Source: JANMAT01 sp031359995 (lineage in GTDB: Bacteria; Actinomycetota; Acidimicrobiia; Acidimicrobiales; Ilumatobacteraceae). Taken from it: DNA of 6,200 nucleotides. Positions 1 to 6,200 of the stretch are shown one piece after another. The notes beneath the pieces are model-generated. The model was not told the origin of the DNA and ran no database searches. It saw only the letters and a list, made by a program, of their open reading frames with translations. The stretch lies in contig JANMAT010000029.1 of the NCBI GenBank assembly GCA_031359995.1, forward strand, positions 1 through 6,200, read 5' to 3'. Made by a program: the position numbers and the translations under genes. Every line of letters starts with the position of its first letter. The first letter of the stretch is position 1.

Positions 1-187
1 CCGCCGGGAGCGAGCCGATCGCGTCGCTCCGGGCAAGCTCGAACGTACGGGTAACGACGGCGTTGGGTGCGCCGTCGAGCCGATCGATGTTGGCGATCGC
101 TGCGTCGACCAGCTCGATCGCGCGCACCTCCCCTGCTCGCACCAGGTCCGCTTGACCGACCGCGTCAATCCCGACGAACTCCTCCAC
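1..187 (-). CDS. Amidase-signature family enzyme, N-terminal fragment cut by the window edge
   Basis: This is probably the start of an amidase-signature hydrolase, a family that cleaves C-N bonds of carboxamides with a Ser-cisSer-Lys triad. Sixty-two residues are visible, beginning MEEFVGIDAVGQADL and continuing through AGEV, ELVDAAIANIDRLD and PNAVVTRTFELA. This is the helical N-terminus usual in the family: a DLVR-GEV turn, an ELV-AI-ID helix and an LNAVVT-like turn before the catalytic core. The triad and the glycine/serine-rich signature lie to the left of the window, so activity cannot be judged. I chose the GTG at 185-187 because it gives the usual short leader. No in-frame ATG exists between it and the upstream stop at 254-256, and a G-rich run lies six bases upstream. 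The gene is divergent from the large regulator. The substrate cannot be inferred, and the family call rests on N-terminal resemblance only. Confidence 0.72.
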   Translation of the reverse strand, partial: MEEFVGIDAVGQADLVRAGEVRAIELVDAAIANIDRLDGAPNAVVTRTFELARSDAIGSLPA

Positions 188-711
188 CCAGGACCCCCAT
201 CGTTCGGAAATGCAAGAGGCGGTGGCACCAGTCGGACGCGAGCCCGAGACGTGTCAACCCGGGAGTCAAGCTACTCGCCCGGAGAAGTCCGTCCGCGCCG
301 GTGGGTGCCGGTCGGCGCCCCAGCTACCGCCGATCCGCCGGCCGAGCCAAGCGCTCGGCATCGCCAATAGGGGCCGCTCGGGACGAGGGAGTGGGTGAGC
401 AACCCGTCGGGCGCGGACAGGGGCACGGTTGGGGCGGCGCTGGCAGCCTCGCGGGTACGCCGACGACGACCGACATCCCTTGCGACGACGGCTGCCACGC
501 CTCGGCCTCGCGACGGTCCGCGCTCGGCCGGTCAGCGTGACCTGAGCGACTGCGACCGGGCGTTTCGTCCTGGCGGCAGCGGTGTCCCCTGGTGGAACCG
601 GGGCCTCTCCGCCATCTGCCGGATGTAGTCGTGTTCCGGTTGCTGGAGGATCGGGGCATGGAGAATGATGCGAGGCGTGGTGGTCTTCCGTTGTTGGTTG
701 GGGAAGATGTG
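188..711. other. Divergent intergenic region, no supportable gene
   Basis: This spacer separates the amidase fragment from the cyclase-LuxR regulator, which are transcribed away from each other. Several open frames cross it on both strands. Their translations are Arg/Pro/Ser-rich, match no family I recognise and overlap one another, as expected for chance open frames in GC-rich DNA. I see no tRNA, no strong terminator hairpin and no clear repeat. The last 60 bases or so are visibly less GC-rich than the rest and carry the ribosome binding sites of the regulator, so the 5' untranslated region and promoter of that gene probably lie at this end. A decayed gene cannot be excluded. Confidence 0.5.
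640..711 (+). promoter_or_regulatory. Two alternative ribosome binding sites and weak promoter candidate for the cyclase-LuxR gene
   Basis: GGAGGA at 645-650 sits seven bases before an in-frame ATG at 658. GGGGAAG at 700-706 sits five bases before the in-frame ATG at 712. The first is the better Shine-Dalgarno match. The 18 codons between the two ATGs use many A/T-ending codons (AAT, GAT, CGT, GGT, CTT, GTT), unlike the gene body, and family members usually begin about ten residues before the TGTVTFL-TDIEGST motif, which favours 712. TTGCTG at 640-645 followed 18 bases later by AATGAT (664-669) is a possible but poor promoter. If it is used, transcription would start after 658 and exclude the upstream start. 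The promoter is inference only. Confidence 0.35.
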
Positions 712-3700
712 ATGGACCCCGTGGCGCGTGCCTTTGCGTTGCCCACCGGAACGGTCACCTTTCTGCTGACGGACATCGAGGGCTCGACGGGCAGGTGGGA
801 GGCAGCGGCGGGGTCGATGACGTTGGCGGTCCCTCGCCACTACGCGATCCTCGAGGAGGCGATCACCGGCCGAGGCGGCGTGCTACCGGTGGAGCAGGGC
901 GAAGGCGACAGCGTGGTCGGCGCGTTCAGCCGAGCCTCGGACGCGCTGCTCGCCGCGGTCGATGCTCAGGTCGCCTTCGCCGCGGAGAGCTGGCCCGACG
1001 GTGCTGAGGTAACCGTGCGCATGGCCGTGCACACGGGCGAGGCGCAGCTCCGTACCGAGGGCAACTACTTCGGTCGCGCCGTGATTCGGTGTGCACGAAT
1101 CCGCGCCACCGCTCACGGCGGACAAGTGCTGTTGTCCGGGGCGTCCGCGGCGTTGGTCGTCGACGAGTTGCCGGATCGGGCATCCCTGCGCGATCTCGGT
1201 CAGCACCGGTTGAAGGATCTCGGACGCCCCGAGCGGATCTGGCAGCTCGTCCATCCCCTCTTGCGCTCCGACTTCGCGCCGCTGCGTTCTCTGGACTCCT
1301 TCCGTCACAACTTGCCGACCCAGCTGACGCCGCTGGTCGGCCGTCAGGCCGAGGTCGCCGAAGTCTCGGGGGTGATGGCCTCGGAGCGGCTGGTCACCCT
1401 CACCGGCTCTGGTGGAGTCGGGAAGACACGACTCGCACTCGCGGTCGCCGCCGACCTGGTCGACTCATGCGACGGCGGCGTCTGGTTCGTCGAGTTGGCC
1501 GGGCTGTCGGATCCGGCCACGATGGCAAGTGCGGTGTTGGCGGCCATGGGTATCCCGGAGGTGCCCGGCGCTACCGCGGTCGACCAGGTGGTGCTGCAGA
1601 TGGGCGCAGGACGTTCGCTGATCGTGCTCGACAACTGCGAGCACGTCATCGCCGAGTGCTGCCGGTTGGCGACGGCACTTCTCTCGAGCTGCCACGACAC
1701 GACCATCCTGGCGACGAGCCGCGAACCGCTCGGCGCCGTCGGCGAAGTGACATGGCGCGTTCCGTCGCTCGCCACACCACCGAAGGAACGCCTTGTCGAT
1801 GTGGCGACCCTGTCGCAGTTCGACTCCGTCCGCCTTTTCGTCGAGCGGGCCCGACGGGCGCGACCCACCTTCACGGTGACCGACGGCAACGCGCCGGCAG
1901 TGGCCCAGATCTGTGATCGCCTCGACGGGATCCCGCTTGCGATCGAACTGGCGGCCTCACGGTGTCGCCAGATGTCGCCCGAGCGGATCGCTGCCCAGCT
2001 GGACGATCGGTTCCGGCTGCTCACCGGCGGAGCTCGAACGCTCATGGCCCGCCAGCAGACGCTGACCGCGTCGGTCGAATGGAGCTTCGATCTGCTCGAC
2101 GACGTCGAGCAGCGTGTGTTCCGCCGCCTCGGTGTCTTCGTCGGGTCCTTCTCGCTGGAGGCGGCCGAGACCGTCGCCTCGGCGATCGGAGACCTCGAGC
2201 CCGTCGAGGTGTTCGACGCCTTGTGCCGTCTGATCGACAAGAGTCTCCTAACCGCCGCCGACGACGACAGTGACGACCCCTACCGCCTTCTGGAGACGCT
2301 GCGCGCGTTCGCCATCGGTCGCGCCCGGGAAGCAGGCGAACTCGTCGAACTTCGCGATGCGCACGCCCGGTGGTGGACCGACTGGCTCGAGCACCACAAT
2401 CTCACCGGCCCGACGGACCAAGCGATCGAGCTGGTCGACCGATCCCGCGACAACCTGATCGCTGCGCTCGACTGGGCGGCGAGCCGAGACATCGCACTGG
2501 GCCTGAGGCTCCTACGCCCGTTCGCTCGTGCCTTGCAGGGGACCGGTCGGTACAGCGACGCCATGGCCGCGACGGATCGGCTACTCGTGCCCCTGAATTC
2601 GATCAGCTTCCCCGACTTGTGGATGGCGGCGGCTGTGAGCGCGGCGGTCCCGGTGAGGTACACGCACGGTCTGTCCGCGTTCTTGGACCTGGTCACCCTC
2701 GTCGAGCAGACCGCAATGGCGCACGACGACCGCTACCACATGGCGTTGAGCCGCTGGTTCACGAGCATGGACGCCACTCGGAGCGAGACGTTGCGGGACC
2801 GTGCGCGCGAACGACATGAACCGTACGCCGAGGCGCTCGCATCGATCACTCTGGCCATCGCCCGAACGGAAACAGACCCAGGCGCTGCACAGCCGGCGGT
2901 AGCTGACGCTGAGCGGATCGCAGCTAGCTACGGCAGCCAGTACCTGCGCGATTTCGCGCTGGTCGCGACCGCCGGCCTCGCCGAAGCCTCCGCCGACCTC
3001 GCGGCAGCGATCGTAGCGGCGCGCCAACTCTTGCGCTGCCGCACCCACGCGATGGTCCGCAACGGCATCGCATGCGTCACCACGAGCGCGTTGCTCGCCG
3101 GCGACACGGACGCTGTTGCCGACGCCGCCGAGGCGGCCGAACGCATCGAGCAGGTGTCGACAGGCCTGCCCTCGACGAGCGACAGGCTGAACCACGTCCT
3201 CTCCGTCCTCCGGGGTGGGCCGTCCAGCGAACCACTCGATCTGCACGAGCGCTCGACACCGGTGTCGTTCTGGCTGGGCGCCAGGGAGGCCATCGACGCC
3301 GCCGCCCCGCACGCCGCCCTCGACGCGACGAAGGAGCAGAACGCCAACACCCCCTACATGTCGGCCGTGCGTCACTGCATCGAGGCGAGCGTCGGCCGGG
3401 ACGCATCACACTGGCACCAGGCACTCGAACTCGCGGTCAGCCACGACCTGCCGCTCATAGCAGTCGATGCCCTCGAAGGGCTCGCTGTCGATGCCACACG
3501 ATCCGAAAGTTGGGCGGAGGCGCTCCGTCTCTTCGGTGCCGCCGAGCGCCTGCGTATGACCACCGGCTACCGATGGCGGTTCGCGTGCGAGCAGGCAGCC
3601 GTGCACCACTCATACGACGACGCCGCCGCGGCCCTCGGCATCGAGGCAGAAGCGCGGCTCACGGAGGGTCGCGCTCTCGACTGGCGCGACGCAGCCGCGT

Positions 3701-3966
3701 ACGCCGCCCGAGCACGCGGCGAGCGCAAACGCCCACGACACGGGTGGGCCAGCCTAACCCCCACCGAGAACCGGGTCGTCGACCTCGTCATCGAAGGTCT
3801 CACCACGCCCCAGATCGCCAAGCGACTTCTGGTCGGATCGGCGACCGTCAAAACCCATCTCGAGCACATCTTCGCCAAGACCAACGTCCGCTCACGATCC
3901 CAACTGGCCAGTGAGGCTGTCCGAAGCCGCGCCGTCAGCGACGGCGATCCGACGCCGCCGCAGTGA
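712..3966 (+). CDS. Class III cyclase-like / NB-ARC (STAND) ATPase / LuxR-type transcriptional regulator
   Basis: This is a 1084-residue cytoplasmic multidomain regulator, an architecture known in actinobacteria, for example the mycobacterial cyclase-ATPase-LuxR proteins. Residues about 10-185 form a class III nucleotidyl cyclase-like domain with TVTFLLTDIEGST (metal Asp21), GEGDSVVGAF (metal Asp66) and HGGQVLLS. By eye the substrate lysine position is Gln62, the base-specifying aspartate is Asn118 and the transition-state asparagine is Ile125, while Arg129 is kept. An ATPase follows: Walker A GSGGVGKT (232-239), Walker B LIVLD (303-307), TSR (335-337) and GIPLAIELAA (406-415). Winged-helix-like segments come next (TASVEWSFDLL near 457, RLLETLRAFA near 525). 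About 450 mostly helical, alanine-rich residues, probably TPR-like, follow. The C-terminal LuxR helix-turn-helix runs from LTPTENRVV at 1015 through QIAKRLL and VKTHLEHIFAK to about 1070. ATP binding presumably gates DNA binding; the ligand and target genes are unknown. The alternative start at 658 adds 18 residues. The frame is intact throughout. Confidence 0.95.
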   Translation: MDPVARAFALPTGTVTFLLTDIEGSTGRWEAAAGSMTLAVPRHYAILEEAITGRGGVLPVEQGEGDSVVGAFSRASDALLAAVDAQVAFAAESWPDGAEVTVRMAVHTGEAQLRTEGNYFGRAVIRCARIRATAHGGQVLLSGASAALVVDELPDRASLRDLGQHRLKDLGRPERIWQLVHPLLRSDFAPLRSLDSFRHNLPTQLTPLVGRQAEVAEVSGVMASERLVTLTGSGGVGKTRLALAVAADLVDSCDGGVWFVELAGLSDPATMASAVLAAMGIPEVPGATAVDQVVLQMGAGRSLIVLDNCEHVIAECCRLATALLSSCHDTTILATSREPLGAVGEVTWRVPSLATPPKERLVDVATLSQFDSVRLFVERARRARPTFTVTDGNAPAVAQICDRLDGIPLAIELAASRCRQMSPERIAAQLDDRFRLLTGGARTLMARQQTLTASVEWSFDLLDDVEQRVFRRLGVFVGSFSLEAAETVASAIGDLEPVEVFDALCRLIDKSLLTAADDDSDDPYRLLETLRAFAIGRAREAGELVELRDAHARWWTDWLEHHNLTGPTDQAIELVDRSRDNLIAALDWAASRDIALGLRLLRPFARALQGTGRYSDAMAATDRLLVPLNSISFPDLWMAAAVSAAVPVRYTHGLSAFLDLVTLVEQTAMAHDDRYHMALSRWFTSMDATRSETLRDRARERHEPYAEALASITLAIARTETDPGAAQPAVADAERIAASYGSQYLRDFALVATAGLAEASADLAAAIVAARQLLRCRTHAMVRNGIACVTTSALLAGDTDAVADAAEAAERIEQVSTGLPSTSDRLNHVLSVLRGGPSSEPLDLHERSTPVSFWLGAREAIDAAAPHAALDATKEQNANTPYMSAVRHCIEASVGRDASHWHQALELAVSHDLPLIAVDALEGLAVDATRSESWAEALRLFGAAERLRMTTGYRWRFACEQAAVHHSYDDAAAALGIEAEARLTEGRALDWRDAAAYAARARGERKRPRHGWASLTPTENRVVDLVIEGLTTPQIAKRLLVGSATVKTHLEHIFAKTNVRSRSQLASEAVRSRAVSDGDPTPPQ

Positions 3967-4189
3967 CCGCTCGCCGCCCATCGACGAGCCCGTCATGCCG
4001 AGGAACCGATCTTCGGCACGACCGAGACTGCCCGGTATCGCTCAACGACATCGGCGCCGCCACCGCTCGGTATCCGGCGAAGCGCGCTCGGTGGGTGCTC
4101 GGGATCAGCAGGAACCAGATGACTGCGGTCAGCTCGCGATCGGGTTCGGCGACAGCCTCTCGCGGGGTGGCTCGCCCGGCCGGTTGCTC
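3967..4189. other. Convergent intergenic spacer
   Basis: This spacer lies between the stop of the regulator and the stop of the minus-strand kinase pseudogene, so two transcripts should end here. GCCGA near 3997 and TCGGC near 4013 could form a short imperfect stem, but there is no T-run and I do not call a terminator. The minus strand stays open past the kinase stop and encodes a hydrophobic stretch (AVIWFLLIP), but it has no start codon or recognisable family. I see nothing else in it. Confidence 0.5.
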
Positions 4190-5220
4190 CTAGGAGTCGA
4201 TGAGGTTCCGCAGGAGTCGGGGCCAGCCTTTGGAGTGGTCAACGTCGGGGAAGATGCCGAGCACGTCATCGGAGTGTGCTGGCAGCGGGCGCCGTAGCTG
4301 ACGACCCATCGTTGTGCGGCGGCGATGATGATCCGTTCGGTGTTGTCGAACGGTGTACGCCGCGCTTGTTCATAAGCTGTGATGAAGTCATCGACCTGTG
4401 CTTTGGTCGGCAGTGGATCGGCCAGTCCGAGTCGCCAGTCGACCGGATGGGTCACGGACGCGGCGCCGACAACGGCGGCTTCAGGAGCCAAGGCGACGGA
4501 GTCCCAGTCGTAGATCGCTGTCACGCGTCCTCGGGTGAAGCCGAGGTTCTGAACCCGCCAGTCGAAATGCCCTACGACCGCAGGCAGTGTGGTTGCGGCG
4601 AGCACCGCCCGAGCCGCTCGTGCGGTGTTGTCGATCCACTCGGCGCCAGTCGCGGTACCGGCGAGGTCGAAGCGGAGGTCGTGGGGTTCGGGCCAGAGGT
4701 TGTCGGTCACCGGCGTGGCCATCCACGACCCGAGTTCGCGCGCTTGCGTGCGTGACGGCAGCGCTGACGAACGCGTGGAGCGTGATCGCCAGTTCACGCC
4801 GGACCGCGGGGTCGTAGCCGTCGGCACGGTCCGCAGGTCGGTACTCCTCGACGGTCAGCCAGCCTTGGCCGAGTCGGAGCGGCCCGGCAAGCGGAGCCGG
4901 TGCCGGTAGCCCACGGGCGGCGAGTTCGGCCTGCACCACGACGACGGCGGCGAGGTGGTCGCTGGACTGGTAGTCGGCCCGGTGCACCTTGGCGACCACT
5001 GCACGGGCGTCGGCCAAGACGACACCGGCGACGATCCCGACACCCGACTCGTAGAACAAGGCTCCGGTGACGGCGACCCCCAACGCGCGGCAATCGCGCC
5101 CTCCAGGATCTCAGCCACAGCGACCGGCTCACTACTACCAAGGACCGACTCCACGACCAGCGACGTCCAACGGGCGTGAGCCTCAGCGACCAGGGCGGCG
5201 AGCTCGTCCACGCTCGTCAT
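4190..5220 (-). pseudogene. Aminoglycoside phosphotransferase/choline kinase-fold protein, broken by three indels
   Basis: Read across frames, this gives a protein of about 342 residues of the APH (phosphotransferase enzyme) family, which transfers phosphate from ATP to a small hydroxyl-bearing molecule. The N-terminus MTSVDELAALVAEAHARW (ATG at 5218-5220) shifts frame at the C5 run 5077-5081 and continues as GVAVTGALFYESGVG. This segment holds the probable ATP-binding lysine in VVAKVHR (codon 4988-4990) and runs to ELAITLHAFVSAA. A second shift near 4737-4760 leads to ELGSWMATPV, the Brenner motif HFDWRVQN (4546-4569) and the metal-binding DWD (4501-4509). A third shift at the TGTG near 4275-4278 restores HSDDVLGIF and the end at LIDS plus TAG (4190-4192). 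Undoing one lost base, one gained base and one gained dinucleotide gives 1029 bases, a whole number of codons. No strong ribosome binding site is visible. The 132-base gap to the toxin stop holds no recognised gene. Real decay and sequencing error are both possible; substrate unknown. Confidence 0.82.
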
Positions 5221-5352
5221 CGTCCCACGTGACCACTTCGGAGCACGCCCGATATCGCCACCCAGGAGCTCCTCACCGTGGCGCCCGGGAGCATCGATAT
5301 GCAGGTGGTCGCGCCATCCGCGCTTGTACGCGCGTGCCGTTTGCCTATCCAA

Positions 5353-5679
5353 CTACTGGCACTCCACGGCGACTTCGAGGGCGGAGCAGATCTGTCGCAT
5401 CCGCGTGTCGCTCAGCCTTCCGATGCGCGCCATGAGCACGCCCAACGACACGCTCTCGACCGAGTCGAGGTTGACGGCGCTTCGACGACCGACCGGGTCC
5501 TCGCCCGGCTCGAGGACCACCTCGCTGGGCAAGCCGCGAATCGTGGTCGTACACGGGGCAACGAGCGCTCGCCGAAGCCGCGGTATCGCGGCGTCGCGCG
5601 AAAGCACGACGACGGGACGTCGTCCGATCTCGGGAGGTTCGCACCACCAGACCTCGCCCCGCATCGGCATGGCGGTCAT
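5353..5679 (-). CDS. mazF: MazF/PemK-family endoribonuclease toxin
   Basis: This 108-residue protein of the MazF/PemK family is the toxin of a type II toxin-antitoxin pair; the family cleaves RNA at short sequence motifs and arrests translation. The family pattern is clear: MRGEVWW at residues 6-12 (first strand), GRRPVVVLS at 19-27 with the conserved arginine before proline, a VAPCTTTIRGLPSEV strand-loop at 40-54, and NLDSVESV followed by an LMARIGRLS strand. The length is normal for the family. I chose the ATG at 5677-5679 because its ATG overlaps the antitoxin TGA as ATGA, the usual coupled arrangement. ATGs at residues 4 and 6 are alternatives that would remove only a few residues. It is probably co-transcribed with the antitoxin and repressed by it. 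The cleavage motif cannot be predicted from sequence. The frame is intact. Confidence 0.92.
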   Translation of the reverse strand: MTAMPMRGEVWWCEPPEIGRRPVVVLSRDAAIPRLRRALVAPCTTTIRGLPSEVVLEPGEDPVGRRSAVNLDSVESVSLGVLMARIGRLSDTRMRQICSALEVAVECQ

Positions 5680-5915
5680 GTTGCGCCGGCCGCCTGGCGG
5701 AACGACGCGAGATCGCCCCACTCGTCGGGCTCGTCCAGCGGATGGACGTCATAGGCAACGGCGTACGCAGCATCGACTTCCGCGGCGCGATGCTGGGCCA
5801 CGAGAGCAGTGAGTGCCTCGTCGAGGAGCGCGGCATCGGTGACTCCAGAGCGCAGTCGTCGGGCTCGGGTCAGAAGGTCTCCATCAACGGTGGTGCTCAC
5901 ACGCAAACGACTCAT
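5676..5915 (-). CDS. Ribbon-helix-helix antitoxin of the MazEF-type pair
   Basis: This 79-residue protein is probably the cognate antitoxin. The N-terminus MSRLRVSTTVDGDLL fits a ribbon-helix-helix: a short DNA-contacting strand (about residues 3-9), helix one (11-21) and helix two (26-40, DAALLDEALTALVAQH). The remainder is acidic, with HPLDEPDEWGDLASFRQA at 58-75, and is likely the flexible part that wraps the toxin. This layout resembles the short MazE-like antitoxins of actinobacteria. I chose the ATG at 5913-5915 because the family motif starts right after it and the upstream codons are not gene-like. No Shine-Dalgarno precedes it, so leaderless translation is plausible. Its stop overlaps the toxin start by four bases. 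It should repress its own operon through the TGGCA repeats just upstream. I leave the symbol empty because MazF partners belong to several unrelated antitoxin families. Confidence 0.88.
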   Translation of the reverse strand: MSRLRVSTTVDGDLLTRARRLRSGVTDAALLDEALTALVAQHRAAEVDAAYAVAYDVHPLDEPDEWGDLASFRQAAGAT

Positions 5916-5950
5916 GCCATTATCATGCCACAAGTATGCCACTTTGCCAA
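5914..5950 (-). promoter_or_regulatory. Direct-repeat operator and AT-rich promoter region of the antitoxin-toxin operon
   Basis: On the minus strand, TGGCAT occurs three times, starting at 5941, 5930 and 5919, with exact 11-base spacing. A fourth, partial copy TTGGCA (5945-5950) lies just upstream. The last copy overlaps the antitoxin start codon. The stretch is much richer in A/T than its surroundings and contains GATAAT (5919-5924), which resembles a -10 element. No -35 box lies at the usual 17-base spacing; TTGGCA is 20 bases away. Same-face repeats about one helical turn apart are what a ribbon-helix-helix repressor would bind, so I infer an autoregulatory operator. The repeats are seen directly; the binding is inference. 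Confidence 0.6.
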
Positions 5951-6106
5951 GTGTCTTCGGTCGAGGCGCCCGGTAACGGCGCACGCCGCCCGAGGCTGTT
6001 GTGCCCGGGATCCGGCGATATGTAGGCATGTCGTGCTCGGGATCGACCGAGCCGAGACGCTGAACGTTGCGGGCTGGTCGCCGGGTGGGGGGTGTGGTGG
6101 TTGGGG

Positions 6107-6200
6107 TCAGACGGAGCCTTGGGGTACGACCCATTCGTGGGGTGCACCGCCGGCGGCGGTGAGGCGCGGGAAGTCGCTGTCGTAGTGCAGGACGATCAGC
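6107..6200 (-). CDS. VapC-like PIN-domain toxin, C-terminal fragment cut by the window edge
   Basis: The last 30 codons of a minus-strand gene enter from the right edge and end at TGA (6107-6109). The peptide includes LIVLHYDSDFPRL and ends in HEWVVPQGSV. This matches the C-terminus of VapC-type PIN-domain ribonucleases, where a VLH-D-DF segment carries late acidic residues of the magnesium site and the chain ends in an EWV-P-GSL-like strand. The remaining catalytic residues and any VapB antitoxin would lie to the right of the window. It is on the same strand as the MazEF-type pair, 191 bases upstream of it, with no clear terminator between. The family call rests on this short tail, which is distinctive but brief. 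Confidence 0.75.
   Translation of the reverse strand, partial: LIVLHYDSDFPRLTAAGGAPHEWVVPQGSV

Noticed and set aside
67..776. Several overlapping open frames on both strands between the amidase fragment and the regulator
   Set aside because: Their translations are rich in Arg, Pro and Ser, match no family I know, overlap each other and lack good start signals. They look like chance open frames in GC-rich DNA.
3997..4017. Possible terminator hairpin after the regulator
   Set aside because: The stem is only about five base pairs with a loop of about eleven bases and no following T-run.
3993..4189. Open minus-strand frame continuing after the kinase stop, with a hydrophobic stretch AVIWFLLIP
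   Set aside because: It is in the same frame as the last kinase segment but follows the TAG stop, has no start codon and runs on antisense to the regulator. Homologous kinases could show whether it is a readthrough extension, but I cannot support it.
4190..5220. Programmed ribosomal frameshifting as an explanation for the three-frame kinase gene
   Set aside because: Three shifts in mixed directions within one gene, two of them without a classic slippery heptamer, make programmed recoding very unlikely compared with mutation or sequencing error.
5221..5352. In-frame upstream extension of the kinase N-terminus from a TTG at 5350-5352
   Set aside because: The extension begins immediately after the toxin stop and does not resemble the family N-terminus. 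The ATG at 5218-5220 is the natural start.
6069..6106. G-rich tract on the plus strand downstream of the VapC-like stop, possible G-quadruplex
   Set aside because: It has long G-runs, but four evenly spaced G3 tracts with short loops cannot be drawn without bulges or a nine- to ten-base loop. In DNA of this GC content such tracts are common.

Overview
The window is high-GC DNA with strongly GC-biased third codon positions. Its gene families (a cyclase-ATPase-LuxR regulator, a MazEF pair with a short ribbon-helix-helix antitoxin, a VapC-like toxin) are typical of Actinomycetota. Chromosomal actinobacterial DNA, perhaps from a less-studied lineage, is the best guess from gene content alone. I see no phage, insertion sequence, CRISPR, rRNA or tRNA signal.

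Layout. At the left edge (1-187, minus) lies the N-terminus of an amidase-signature enzyme, which runs off the window. A 524-base divergent spacer (188-711) follows, with no gene I can support. The largest gene (712-3966, plus) encodes a 1084-residue regulator: a class III nucleotidyl cyclase-like domain, an NB-ARC/STAND-type ATPase, a long helical region and a C-terminal LuxR-type DNA-binding domain. Its cyclase site keeps both metal-binding aspartates but lacks the usual transition-state asparagine. After a convergent 223-base spacer, the rest of the window reads on the minus strand.

The minus-strand block, in transcription order from the right edge, has four parts. First is the last 30 residues of a PIN-domain VapC-like toxin (6107-6200). 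Second is a complete antitoxin-toxin pair (5676-5915 and 5353-5679) whose stop and start codons overlap as ATGA, preceded by a TGGCA repeat array with 11-base spacing that looks like its operator. Third is an aminoglycoside phosphotransferase/choline kinase-fold gene (4190-5220) that can be read only across three indels, although its kinase motifs are intact. Fourth is the short spacer before the regulator's 3' end.

Functionally, the regulator is a stand-alone signal-integrating transcription factor with no visible partner. It may act on the divergent amidase gene or on distant targets. The two toxin-antitoxin loci lie side by side, as in accessory chromosomal islands, and the decayed kinase beside them fits a region under relaxed selection. 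I found no clearly new multi-gene system. The points most worth checking are the altered cyclase site, the three-lesion kinase gene and the antitoxin operator array.
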